Below, piece by piece: positions 32,976 to 42,997 of a stretch of 64,000 bases of DNA. Positions within the stretch are counted from its first letter, which is position 1; each line of letters begins with the position of its first letter. The DNA comes from Celoporthe dispersa (Eukaryota; Ascomycota; Sordariomycetes; Diaporthales; Cryphonectriaceae): NCBI GenBank assembly GCA_016584495.1, contig WAID01000011.1, positions 186,001-250,000 of the forward strand, written 5' to 3'. Under the pieces are notes generated by a model, which did no database searches, was not told the origin of the DNA, and saw only the letters and a list, made by a program, of their open reading frames with translations. Both the position numbers and the translations under genes were made by a program.

Positions 32976-34053
32976 ATGGCGGACGACGCATGGCCCAAGA
33001 CAATGCGTGCATGGACGTACAATGGCACCACCAGTTCCCTCGCCAAAGCTCTCCATCTCGAGGAGCAAGCATCGCCACCCCCAAAGTCGATGCTCTCCCC
33101 CCAGGCGGTCCTCGTCGAGGTCCTATACATGGCAATCAACCCAGCCGACTACAAGCTGGCGAGCCTGGGCGTCCTCGCCCGACCACTCGTGTCACCACCA
33201 GCACACCCAGGGATGGATTTCTCCGGGCGCGTGGTCGTGGCCGGAGAGGCCATGACCGCCGACTACCGCCCTGGCCAGCTGGTCTTTGGGCGCATCGACC
33301 CGACCAAGTACGGCACGCTGGCGCAGTACGTCATTGTCAAGAACGTTGACGGCCTGGCGCGCGTCCCGAGCGGTCTCGAGGGCAGCATGGCGGAGCTCGC
33401 TGCCGTGGGAACGTGCGGGCTGACGGCGCTGCAGACGATACGGCCGTATGTTCCCGAGGGGGGGGCAGAAAGGGGCGGCCAAGGTATTCATCAATGGTGG
33501 GAGCGGCGGGACGGGCACGTTTGGGATTCAGTTTGCCAAGGTGCTCGGGTGCCATGTCACGGTGAGCTGTTCGGGCGGCAGCGCGCAGCTGTGCCGGGAT
33601 CTGGGTGCGGACGAGGTGGTTGATTACAAGACGCAGGATATCAGCGCGGTGTTGAAATCCAAGGGGAAGGAGTTCAGCGTGGTGGTGGATAACGTGGGGA
33701 TCACGCCCTCCGAGCAGGAGGATCTCTACACTGCTGCCAACAGCTTTCTGAGGGACGACGGCCACTTCGTTCAGGTTGGCGGTGGGGTGAGCTCAGGCCA
33801 GATCAAGTCTGCCATGAGGAGGGCGCTGTTGCCAGGGTTCCTGGGAGGGGGCAAACGGCCGTTGAAGATGGCACTGACAGCGCAGAGCCATGCCGATCTG
33901 GAGACGATCGGGCGTTGGCTACAGGAGGGGAAGGTGAAAAGTGTGATGGACGAGGTTTTCACGTTTGATAATGCCCCCAAGGCCTACGAAAAACTTGAGA
34001 CTGGGCGAGCGAAGGGTAAAATCGTGGTCAAGGTTGGGGAGCTGAGCTCATGA
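32976..34053 (+). CDS. MDR-family (quinone-oxidoreductase-like) NADPH dehydrogenase, +1 frameshift
   Basis: A medium-chain dehydrogenase/reductase of about 358 residues in one exon. The N-terminal GroES-like part has Ala-Ile-Asn-Pro-Ala-Asp-Tyr-Lys and His-Pro-Gly-Met-Asp-Phe-Ser-Gly. The NADPH-binding part has Asn-Gly-Gly-Ser-Gly-Gly-Thr-Gly-Thr-Phe-Gly, followed by a Leu-Gly-Ala-Asp-Glu-Val-Val-Asp-Tyr segment usual for reticulon-4-interacting/quinone-oxidoreductase relatives. The zinc-ligand pattern of alcohol dehydrogenases is absent. The frame breaks in a run of eight G (33458-33465): with seven G the two halves join as Glu-Gly-Gly-Gln-Lys-Gly and the length becomes a multiple of three. 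The ATG at 32976 begins Met-Ala-Asp-Asp-Ala. The enzyme probably reduces a small enone or quinone; the substrate is unknown. Confidence 0.8.
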
Positions 34054-34130
34054 GGCTGCTGCCGCTCAGCCACGCACATCAGGAGTGATTTATTACTTCC
34101 ATAGGTTCTCCAGAGATCTGTGTACGACCT

Positions 34131-35673
34131 TCACACCCTCACGTTCAGACCAATGGCCAGTCTTGTTCCAGAGTGGATTCCCAGGCGGGCTCTCGTTGTC
34201 TCGCACCCGCGCGGGACGCCCACACCAGTCTCGCCAAGAGACTTGCCCTCCATGACCATTTTTGCCACGGCCTTGGCGGAGAGGAAGGTCAACGCGTTCC
34301 CACCACCATTGAAGCCTGCGAGGATCCACTGGTTCTCTTTTCCAGGCACCTTTCCAACATGCGGCCGGCCGTCTGGAGTACTTCCCATGACTGCAGTCAG
34401 TGTGTAAGCTGGGGGATCTTCCGTGGGAAGAAGGGGAAGAGGACCGCCTGGGCACTTACTACCGGTCCAGATTCTCTCAGCTCTTGAGCCGCTACTTTGC
34501 CACCCCTTGAAGTTTCTTTGCATATATCCGTCGAAATAACCAGCCTGGATCACGGGGTCGAAGAGGGTGGAGTCATCAACTGTGTTATACCACAGCTCCT
34601 GCTTCTTCTCGTAGATCCACTTCGCCCCTCCCACCACAATGCCGCCATCTGGCCGAGGGTTCAAGTAGTCGACCGTCTCAAGGGCAGGGTCCAGGCCGAA
34701 TTCCAGGTTGTATGTGTGGCTGAGGTGAGGAAACACAGGCTCGATCTCGTCACTCGCGGCCAGGTGCGCTGCTGTTCCTTTATAAGGAGTGATGATTCCG
34801 TGGTACTCTGGCAGTAAAGCCGCCGTGTAAGCGTTTGTAGCGAGCACGACTTTCTTGGCCTTGACAAGGCCTCGCTTGGTGTGCACCAAGGTCAACCCGT
34901 CACGGGCGTCCTCCAGCTTCAGCACGGGCGTCTCTGTCTGGATATTGAGCGAGGCATTCTTCGCCATTGCCCGCTCCAGCAGCACGGTCACAAACTTGTA
35001 AGGCCACAACGAGCAACACGGCGAGCTGACGGCGCACTTAGCTCCTTTGACGCTCGTCAGCCTCTCTGCGAATTCAGCCCCGATCCAGTCTCTGTCCCGG
35101 GTCCACTGGTCGCCCCGGTCGAGAGCCTCCTTGAACGATGTCGTCACCTCTCGCGCCTCGCTCTCTAAGTTGAAAACGTCATAGCTGCGGCGCACTTCAA
35201 ACTCGCACGCGATATTCTCCTTCTCCACGACGTCCTTGAGGGCATAGATGTGGTCCTGCACGAAGCGAGCGTACTCGTCGGCAGATGCGGGGCCATACTT
35301 GGCTATATGACCTAAAAGACTAGCTGTCTTCATTTTGACGTGGCCTCCATTGCGTCCTGAGGCGCCGGAGCAGGTCTGTCGAGCTTCAAGGAGGAGAATT
35401 TGGGGCGGATTTGGCGTGCTGGACAGGTGATGACTGAATATACCGACGAGGTTAGCTAAGAAGACCTCGAGGCCTGGCCGAAAGAAGAGAGACAGAGCCC
35501 AATTACACGACAGAAACACCTGCTATACCGGCTCCGATGACTACAATATCGCTGGTCTCAGGGAGCTCGTCGGTCGACCTGTGAGAGTCGAGATGGTGGC
35601 GCTCGCTCTGCCAGTACGAGAGCGTGGGATTTGGCACTGGCAGCATTCCCGGGATGCTGCAGTTGGCAGTCAT
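34131..35673 (-). CDS. FAD-dependent amino-acid/amine oxidoreductase (DAO family)
   Basis: A flavoprotein of the DAO fold, about 470 residues. Exon 1 (from ATG 35673) holds the dinucleotide site Val-Val-Ile-Gly-Ala-Gly-Ile-Ala-Gly. A GTAATT donor and CAG acceptor join it to His-His-Leu-Ser-Ser, then Leu-Leu-Glu-Ala-Arg and Ser-Gly-Ala-Ser-Gly-Arg-Asn-Gly-Gly-His, the standard FAD-contact motif of this fungal group. A second intron (about 34408-34482 on the window) joins Ile-Trp-Thr-Gly to Val-Met-Gly-Ser-Thr-Pro-Asp-Gly-Arg-Pro-His-Val-Gly, the C-terminal FAD-binding part. The gene is convergent with the MDR dehydrogenase. An in-frame upstream ATG at 35733 is less likely. No signal peptide is seen. 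Substrates in this family include D-amino acids, sarcosine and polyamines; none can be singled out here. Confidence 0.82.
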
Positions 35674-36186
35674 TTTTCTTAGATCGAGACAGTTGTGCCC
35701 TTGAGAGAGATTTATTGATGCAGCGGTAGTCAACAGACATGAGAATAGTTAGGCCTTGGGTCCTCGTTTGAGCTTGATTAAAATGGTATGTTATATAATA
35801 ATAACGGGAGCAGTCGCCGTACGTTGGCTGACGCGGCAGCTGCCAACACTGAAGAACATTATGCCGTCTTACCGCATATGCTAGTGGAACTACATGCAGC
35901 AGAAAAGGCCTCTTAGTTCTAGTTGATTGGTGGAACTCGGCATTTACAATATACAGAGTACACCACTCGAATTAAATATCATCGTTGTCATGACCTATCC
36001 AGAATGCAGGTCACGAAACAGGTCACACGGAACAGCGAGGCTGAAAAGAAGTCAGGTAGTCAACACTTGCAGCGCACAACAGCTCAGAGTTACGTATCCG
36101 TATTCAAAAATGATTCCCCGTCATCCGCTCTTGTTAGCATACCCCCTTCTTATACTCCATGAATGTCTCAGTTACTGCAGTGCTCA
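35674..36186. other. Intergenic
   Basis: This region holds the FAD-oxidoreductase promoter and the 3' side of the next minus-strand gene. No gene is seen. Confidence 0.5.
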
Positions 36187-38046
36187 TTACGATCGTGCTA
36201 TCCAGTAGCCTCCGTTTCCAAGAGCACGGTCACGCAATGCTGCGCCGGAACTCCTGATACCGGCCCAGTGCAGTGGAACACTGTTTGCTCTCTGCTGTAC
36301 CTGCTTCCGCGCGTCGGTGTATTTCTCCGAGAAGCTTCTTGCGCTTTCGGCCGTCTTCACCCTGTCAATAGTCAATTCCGGTCCCCAGCTGCTTCTGCTG
36401 AGACTTGATAGAGTAATCTGAAGGTCTCTTGCAATGTTCCCTTCCATCCCATCCCTGCTCGCATTCGCGTCTATAGGCCGGATGAAGTCCATGATCATGA
36501 CCTTGATTTTCATGGAGAGTGATGTTGTGACCCCGAGATCGTGTGCGAAGTTTACAGAGACAAAGTTCCTGGCTGTAACGCTCGGTGCTGCGTGGGGCAA
36601 TGGCCCGACTTCGAGGACTGCCTCGTGCCAATCCAACGAGATCCCATTGTCTAGGCCGCGATGCGGTAGGATACAGGCCCATCCCATGTAGAATCCTTTA
36701 AGGCGCATCGTAATGTCATCTGGAACACTTTCCAGAGTCGCAGCGGGAATCGACTTGTTCCCCTGCCCTGGACACCAGGTCGTTTTGCCAGAGAACTGAA
36801 TCGGGAACGGCGATCGAGGTCCAGAATCGGGACCTATGACATCCATGTCGACTTCAGCTCCTTCATCAAGCCGTTCCAGCACATTATAGCTTGTCTCCCT
36901 GGTGTAGGCGTCCAGGTCCTCATCCTCGGCTGCTTCAACTCTCTCTTGAAGTCCGGACGCTTGGTAAGCCGTCGTTGCAGCCTCTGTCACGACAAAGCCA
37001 GGCTGTACTCTCTGCAGCTGTGCTTGGACCGTGCTTGTGACCGGAGCAAGGACACCGGCCACCTTTGCACTTCCCACGATGGATCCAGCCATGACGCCTA
37101 GTTCCAGCGGAAGTGTCTTTAAGCTTGCCCCTCGGAAGACACTGGGGTCTGTAGACGTGCTGGCGATACGAAAGATGGGGCTCGAGCACAGAACGCGCCG
37201 CTTCGTGAATTGTTTACGCTCAGTTGCGTCTTCCTGAGGAGCAGCCATGCCACCGGCGCACAAGACCAGTCGAAAATATCCATCGCCAGCGACAACAGGG
37301 AGGCGGATAACATGTGTCTCTCTAGGTATATGGCCAATCTTCTCGCGTGCAGCGGTCTTCATAAACTTGTCGATATCCCTCTGCCAAGTTCTCCTTTCAG
37401 ATACCCCGAGGTCGTCTGCTGATGCTTGTGTGGTCGGTGTGACATCCAGCCAGCTACCCGTCGCCCCGATCAATCTCTTTAGCTTCATCCCGGTGTTACC
37501 AGAAACACCACGTTGCTGTAACCAAATCGTCCGGGTCGCAGGGAGCAGCATGTTAGGATGCGAGGATGAGAAGACTGTGATGACAACGCTGGTCGCTGGG
37601 CCTCGATAAAAAATCAAGCTTGAAGAATGACGGAGGATAGTGTAGTGCTTCGTTGACTCATGCGGGCGTGGGATGAGGCCGCCGACGACGAACCGGGTCT
37701 CATCGAGAACATGTTTGAGAAAAGAGGGTTTATTTGTGCCGCCGCTGCTCTCATCTGCTGATATCTGATCGGCTGTGGCCGTGGTAATAGAAGTCGGTAG
37801 TTCAAGGTCATCGGCCGCATTTGATATCACGTCGTGTGATCGCACCAAGGTATTGTCTTGTGGTATTATATGCGACGCGTTATTTGCCACCTTGGTCTCG
37901 TCTCCGAGAGTCTTCTCGAGTCCAGGAGTCAAAGATGACTGCTGTTCTGAAGTCTGTGTTTTCGTAGTCTCGAAGCATGTTGATTCCACCTGGCACGCTG
38001 CAGGCACTGGCTTCCGCTTGATCTTGAAATCTGAGCGAGCTTCCAT
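36187..38046 (-). CDS. Fungal protein with riboflavin-kinase-like C-terminal domain
   Basis: One open frame of 619 residues from ATG 38046 (an in-frame ATG at 38196 would add an unlikely leader). The first 130 residues are hydrophilic and Ser/Thr-rich. The middle part has the block Tyr-Thr-Ile-Leu-Arg-His-Ser-Ser-Ser and, later, Phe-Arg-Ile-Ala-Ser-Thr-Ser-Thr-Asp-Pro-Ser-Val-Phe-Arg-Gly-Ala-Ser, which I associate with a conserved fungal family often annotated as riboflavin kinase or LipA/NB-ARC protein. The last third begins Phe-Pro-Ile-Gln-Phe-Ser-Gly-Lys and has Leu-Lys-Gly-Phe-Tyr-Met-Gly-Trp-Ala, which resembles the flavokinase core. However, the Pro-Thr-Ala-Asn nucleotide-site motif of true flavokinases reads Ile-Pro-Ala-Ala-Thr-Leu here. 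Kinase activity is therefore doubtful. The frame is intact. Confidence 0.65.
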   Translation of the reverse strand: MEARSDFKIKRKPVPAACQVESTCFETTKTQTSEQQSSLTPGLEKTLGDETKVANNASHIIPQDNTLVRSHDVISNAADDLELPTSITTATADQISADESSGGTNKPSFLKHVLDETRFVVGGLIPRPHESTKHYTILRHSSSLIFYRGPATSVVITVFSSSHPNMLLPATRTIWLQQRGVSGNTGMKLKRLIGATGSWLDVTPTTQASADDLGVSERRTWQRDIDKFMKTAAREKIGHIPRETHVIRLPVVAGDGYFRLVLCAGGMAAPQEDATERKQFTKRRVLCSSPIFRIASTSTDPSVFRGASLKTLPLELGVMAGSIVGSAKVAGVLAPVTSTVQAQLQRVQPGFVVTEAATTAYQASGLQERVEAAEDEDLDAYTRETSYNVLERLDEGAEVDMDVIGPDSGPRSPFPIQFSGKTTWCPGQGNKSIPAATLESVPDDITMRLKGFYMGWACILPHRGLDNGISLDWHEAVLEVGPLPHAAPSVTARNFVSVNFAHDLGVTTSLSMKIKVMIMDFIRPIDANASRDGMEGNIARDLQITLSSLSRSSWGPELTIDRVKTAESARSFSEKYTDARKQVQQRANSVPLHWAGIRSSGAALRDRALGNGGYWIARS

Positions 38047-39061
38047 GGTGTAATGTGTTCGACACAGCAAGACAAGTGACATATAATCTCTCTGGTGGCC
38101 CAATACCTTAAGACAACAAACACACAATCGAAGAGAAATTCCTCTTGCCGGGGCTCGGATCAGCGGGCCAAGGGTGGTGTTTGAGTCGTAGGGCACATCA
38201 TCACGAGAGGCTCAGGTTTGAGCAGAAAGATGTAAACAGGGTCATCAAAAGGTCATGATTTTCAGTAGGCGTTCCCCTTGTCGTATATTGTCAAATACTG
38301 TTTGAGAGTCTGAGGTTGTCATCGCCCAGGTCGACGCGGATGAAGTTGAAGTAATTCATAGCTGCCGGAGCAGCCGACGTGAGAGGCGATTTAGCCAGAG
38401 ATAAACCCCTAACCCTAGTCGCACTCTTTTGAGGAGAGGAGGGTCATGTTAAAGTAGCATCACACTCCCTGAATCCGGGCTCGCGTTCTTGAAGCTGCTG
38501 CTTACCAAAGACCGAAGACAAGTTGGTATTCCTAGCAGCTCTGTATGCACTGGCCTAGATATTATCTACAAGAAAAGACAGCCATATTTAGATGTAGACA
38601 CACTGTGATCATGTCAAGGTTAGAGGCGGATCTCGGGTAACTGTCGACGTTTTGAGAAGATTCTGGAGAGGACCCGGTTGATTTGGTGCCCCGATTGACA
38701 CAATAGAGGCTGGTAGAGTCGATGAATCATGCTCCGACTTTGTTCCTGCCGCTCTAAAAGGAAATGAAGAAAAAAAAAAGAACCTGCTGAGCAGGCACTG
38801 GAAAGTGCCAACCATGGTTTATGTAAACTATGGCATCCCTCAAAGAAGAGTCTCGGCATTGAGGCCGACAACAACACTGAACCGTCCTTATTAAAATACC
38901 CCGCACGCGTGGTCCGGGAGCGTGTAGCATTGAAATACAAGGTCCCGGGTTGATCATAGCAGCGCCAGGAAATCATGATTATCACGTCACATTTCCATCC
39001 GCTCATCACGGGCATTCTGCTCCACCTCCTCCCTAGTAGTTCCTCACAGCTGGATTCGAAC
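38047..39061. other. Intergenic between divergent genes
   Basis: It holds two opposite promoters. At 38407-38417 lies a short CCCTAACCCTA word, almost two units of the fungal telomere repeat. No gene is recognised. Confidence 0.5.
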
Positions 39062-40707
39062 ATGTCGTCCCGCCAGCCACGTTCGTCTTTTTCTTTCAGG
39101 CCTTGATCGCATCGTCTCGAACGTGTCCTCGGCCGCCCAGTCGTCAAAACGGGACCAGAATACCGACCTATCAGCATCGTCTGACGACTATGCCTCACGA
39201 TGCTTCGCAATCCATGTGGTCGACGAGGAGACGGGCCGCGGAATCCCCCTCGTCTATCTGCGGACGACATACAAGATGGTCTACATGACGGACAGCGCCG
39301 GCTATGTCGCCTTCTACGAGCCTGGCCTGATGACAGGAGATCCACTCTGGGTTACCTTTAGCAGCTACGGCTTCGAGTCGCCTACAGGATTCCTGGGGAT
39401 CGCTGGCACGCAGATCCACCCGAAGCCGGGAGGCTCGGTCGAGATCAAGCTCAAGAGGACACAGGTCGCCGCGAGGCTCTACCGCATGACAGGGTACGGC
39501 ATCTACCGCGATAGCGTTCTCCTGGGGAAGCCCACGCCCATCGAGAATCCGGTCATCAACGCCAAGGTTGCCGGGAGCGACACTGTGCAGTGTGCCAGGT
39601 TTCACGGAAGGCTGCTGTGGATGTGGCAGGACACCGATCAGATGTCGTTCCAGCTGGGCAACTTTTCGATGACGGGTGCCACCACAGACCTGCCAGAGAG
39701 GATCGACCCGGAGAGGGGTCTCAGTTTCGATTATTACACGGAAGGCGACAGGCCAGAGAACTTTGTCCGGGCGATGGTCAAGATCAAGATCCAAAAAGAG
39801 GGCAGCTTCCCTGTATGGGTCGACGGCCTAACGGTGGTGCCAGACGAGGCCGGCAGAGAGCGTCTTGTCGCCAGATACTACGCCGCGGGCCACAGCATGG
39901 AATGCATAGAGGAGGGCCTCGTGCTGTGGGATGACCAGAAGCAGGTCTTTGAGAGGCTGAAGAGGTTCGACAAGTGCGACGCCCTAGCACCAAGTGGCCA
40001 CACGATCTATGTCCGCGAGAATGGGGTCCGGTACGCCTTCTATGGGAAAAATGTGCGAGTCAGGGCCGACCTGGCCAGCGCCAGCGACCCGTCGCAGTAC
40101 GAGGCCTTCACATGTCTGACGCCTAATGGCCAGCGAGCAAATCGAGGACGCGACGGGGCGCTCATCTGGAGCTGGGTGAAGGGAGGGAGACCAGTCAACT
40201 TCGACACCGCAGAGGGCCTTGTGAACGCAGGCACCATCCGCCGGGAGGAGTCGCCGTACCGCTTGAGGGATGTGGAGACAGGCCAGCCTATCCTCCCGGC
40301 ACAGGTTGGAATCGCGTGGAACCCCTACCTCAATCTCTGGGTGAACATCATCCAACAGAAATTTGGTGACACGGGTGCAGGCGAGATCTGGTTCTCCACC
40401 GCAAAAGTCGCCCGTGGGCCCATGGGAGCAGTCTCGAAAGGTCGCAACCCACCATATGGCTCGTGATATGTACACCAACAACCACAACGATCTGTACAAT
40501 CCGGTCCAGCACTATGAGCTCATGAGAGAGGGAGGGAGGATCGTGTACTTCTCTGGCACGCTGGTGAACACATTTTCTGGGAACCCGTGGTGGACCCCTT
40601 ATTACAATTACAACAACATTATGTATCGCCTGGATCTGAATGACACGAGACTCAGATTGCCTCAGCCGTCAAGGGGGCTCTGGCAGGCAGATCCGGACGA
40701 CTATTAG
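39062..40707 (+). CDS. Beta-propeller-like protein with bacterial-type relatives, two +1 frameshifts
   Basis: A protein of about 547 residues with a sandwich-like N-terminal part and a propeller-like remainder. Landmarks are Phe-His-Gly-Arg-Leu-Leu-Trp-Met-Trp-Gln-Asp-Thr, Leu-Gly-Asn-Phe and Tyr-Glu-Ala-Phe-Thr-Cys-Leu, which recall hypothetical secreted proteins common in planctomycetes and other bacteria. The main frame ends at 40466, but the same family continues in the next frame with Trp-Glu-Gln-Ser-Arg-Lys-Val-Ala-Thr-His and Tyr-Asn-Pro-Val-Gln-His to 40707. Removing one C from CCC at 40419-40421 joins them. The ATG at 39062 enters frame if one T of the T5 run at 39088-39092 is removed; with both corrections the length is a multiple of three. 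No signal peptide is seen. Function is unknown; a carbohydrate-related role is a guess. Confidence 0.7.
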
Positions 40708-41090
40708 AAGCAACATATGGATTCTGTTTCTTTTCTTTTTTTGGAAACGTAGATGTCTAGAATAATTCGAGACTGCGTGGTAATAATCAAAGGATAGCCA
40801 TGAATGAATCAAAGATATGTATCTTGAAAGGTGATGACTTGAGATCTCTGGAGAGTAAGAGAGTTGGTGGTTTACGCAAGATGGCATGTGCACAGCCAAT
40901 GATTTGATCCAGGAGAATTCTGATTCTAAGGGGCCGATATCTATAGAAAGTTGGCCTCGGAATATTTATAAGCAACACAACATCACGATACTATCACAGT
41001 GCCAGCAGAGCATATTTCTCTCTGATGCAGAATCCGCCCGCTCCAGGTCGTCCTGAGTACTACATTCCTGAAACCCCACATCCGAAACCC
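40708..41090. other. Intergenic between convergent genes
   Basis: AT-rich 3' regions of the propeller-like gene and the MFS efflux gene. No gene is seen. Confidence 0.5.
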
Positions 41091-42997
41091 TCACATGTGC
41101 ACCGCGATATGGTCATCCATATACGCGCTGATATCGCCCAAGAACAACGAGCAGACAATCGAGATGACGCCAAAGGCAATACTGGTCAAGTAGACATATC
41201 TGTAGGATGCAGCATACGCAACCTGGCCGGCATAGATGACTTCGTTGTACAAGGTCGTATTGCCCGCGATGCCTGGGATCAGTGCAATCTCAGCTGGCAG
41301 GGCTGCGCCCGTCAGCTCGATGACCTCGGTAATCACGGCCGTGGAAGTGATGCCAGCCTGGTACAGTGTTCCGCCGATGTACTCGGTCGCGTAGGGCACA
41401 AACTTGTTGACGAAAATGTTGTAGTAGATGGAATAGCCGATGCTGCCACCAATGACGCGGATACTGAGCGTCAGAGCAGCCACGGTCGCGATCAGGTCGT
41501 CTGGGCAGACAATCATGGTGATGATGCTGGCAGGGACGACGATACCGCCGATACCCAGGCCGGCCAGGACGAGAATGCCCCAGAGCTGGTACATGTTATC
41601 GACTCGGCCGATGGACATGGCACCGCACCCAGCGGTCATGAGGACGGAGGAGACGATCATGATGGTCCTGTTAGCACCTTTGAAGATGGACAGGAGGAAG
41701 AGGCCGACGACCGCGCCAGTCATGAGGGACAGGCCAATCGGAATCGCGCGGATTCCGACCTGGACGGGGTCGTGGCCGTACACATTAAATGCCTGGGTCG
41801 GCCAGAACGCAATCAGGCTGATGAAGTTGGCGCCCGAGATGCAGGTGATGATCAGAGTGAGGACCAGGACCCTTGGGTTCTCGTTGATCCGCTTCGGGAA
41901 CATTGGGTTTTTGGCAAACCACCCCTCCCAGATGATGAACAGGATCACGAGGAAAGCTCCCAGCAGGAGAGGAACAAGGACGTGAGGAGACGTCCACGGG
42001 TACGTGTAACCACCCCATTGCATTCCGGTCACTAATTATCACTGCGCGTCAGCATGCATTTTGCACCACACTTATCCACTTTTAGGAATGCTGCTGTAGG
42101 TGTGTAGACGTACTGAAGAGGATCAAGCCCGAGACGCTGAGGAAGCCACCGACAAAATCGATCTGGCCCAGAATTTCACGCCGGCTGAGCCCGTCAGGGT
42201 TTGTTCGGGGCGGCGGGAAATAGAAAAAGCGCTGTCATTACCAGGCCCACAAAGTTCCAGAGGGCACACAGCAGGCCGATATACCGCCATGATGAGTAGG
42301 CGGCGATGAGTTGCGCGTAGAGAGCGGACAGGCAGAACGGTGTGATCGTAAAGACAAGAATGCCGACATATTTGCCTCTCTTGGACACGGGTGCCATCTC
42401 CGAGGCGGCAGCCAGGGCAGTCAGCTCGTTGATGCCTGCACCGATGCCGGCAAGCACCTGGCCCCCAATCACAATGTTCATCGTCTTTGCGGTCGAGCAA
42501 ACAATCATGCCAATCAGGATGAAGGTTGCGCCTGAGAGGGCAATATAGCGGCGGCCGAAAAGGTCTGAGAGTGATCCCACAAATGGGCAGACCGCAGCGA
42601 GGGCGAGAATGTTGGCCAGTGTTATCCAGGTCCATCGATCAGCGCCGCCAATGTCAGCATAGATATAAGGTGGGATGGCCCCGAAGAGATAGAGTGGTAT
42701 CTGCGATCCTGTCCAGAGGAACGAGAGCGCAACAAAAGGCCAGCAGGGCCCGGGTGCTCAACTAGGTTGTGGCGCAACAAGATGTTAGTGCGATCAAATT
42801 CCTCCCTCGAGGCCGACGATGGAGGAGATTAAGCTTGCCTTGGTCTCTGGCTGGTGCTCCTCGGTGCTGGGCGTGGGCACCACGCGCTCTACATTCTCAA
42901 TCGCCGGCTTCTCGTTAGAAGCTGTCTTTTCGATATCTGAGCCATTGGGCGATGGTTCCCGGACGCCATCGAGACTCGAGCGCTGGATAGGAGACAT
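41091..42997 (-). CDS. MFS efflux transporter, TRI12/siderophore-pump type, three frame breaks
   Basis: A 14-helix fungal MFS drug/toxin exporter. Start ATG 42997 opens a hydrophilic tail. Conserved pieces in order are a Glu-His-Pro-Gly-Pro-x-Trp-Pro-Phe stretch, Ser-Gln-Ile-Pro-Leu-Tyr-Leu-Phe-Gly-Ala-Ile-Pro-Pro, Asp-Arg-Trp-Thr-Trp, Val-Gly-Ser-Leu-Ser-Asp-Leu-Phe-Gly-Arg-Arg-Tyr (motif A), and Gly-Leu-Gln-Trp-Gly-Gly-Tyr-like Met-Gln-Trp-Gly-Gly-Tyr-Thr-Tyr-Pro-Trp after an intron (about 42113-42030). These match the TRI12 group. The frame shifts three times: one base too many in CCC at 42804-42806, one too few near 42749-42754, and one too many near 42197-42202 (plus-strand coordinates). 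Correcting these gives a continuous protein of the usual near-600-residue size. Either sequencing error or a decayed gene would fit. The last exon (42035-41091) is intact. Confidence 0.72.

Noticed and set aside
41025..42035. Long plus-strand frame, 336 codons, rich in Asp, Gly and Arg
   Set aside because: It is the reverse-strand shadow of the MFS efflux exon, whose helices and motifs are clear on the minus strand.
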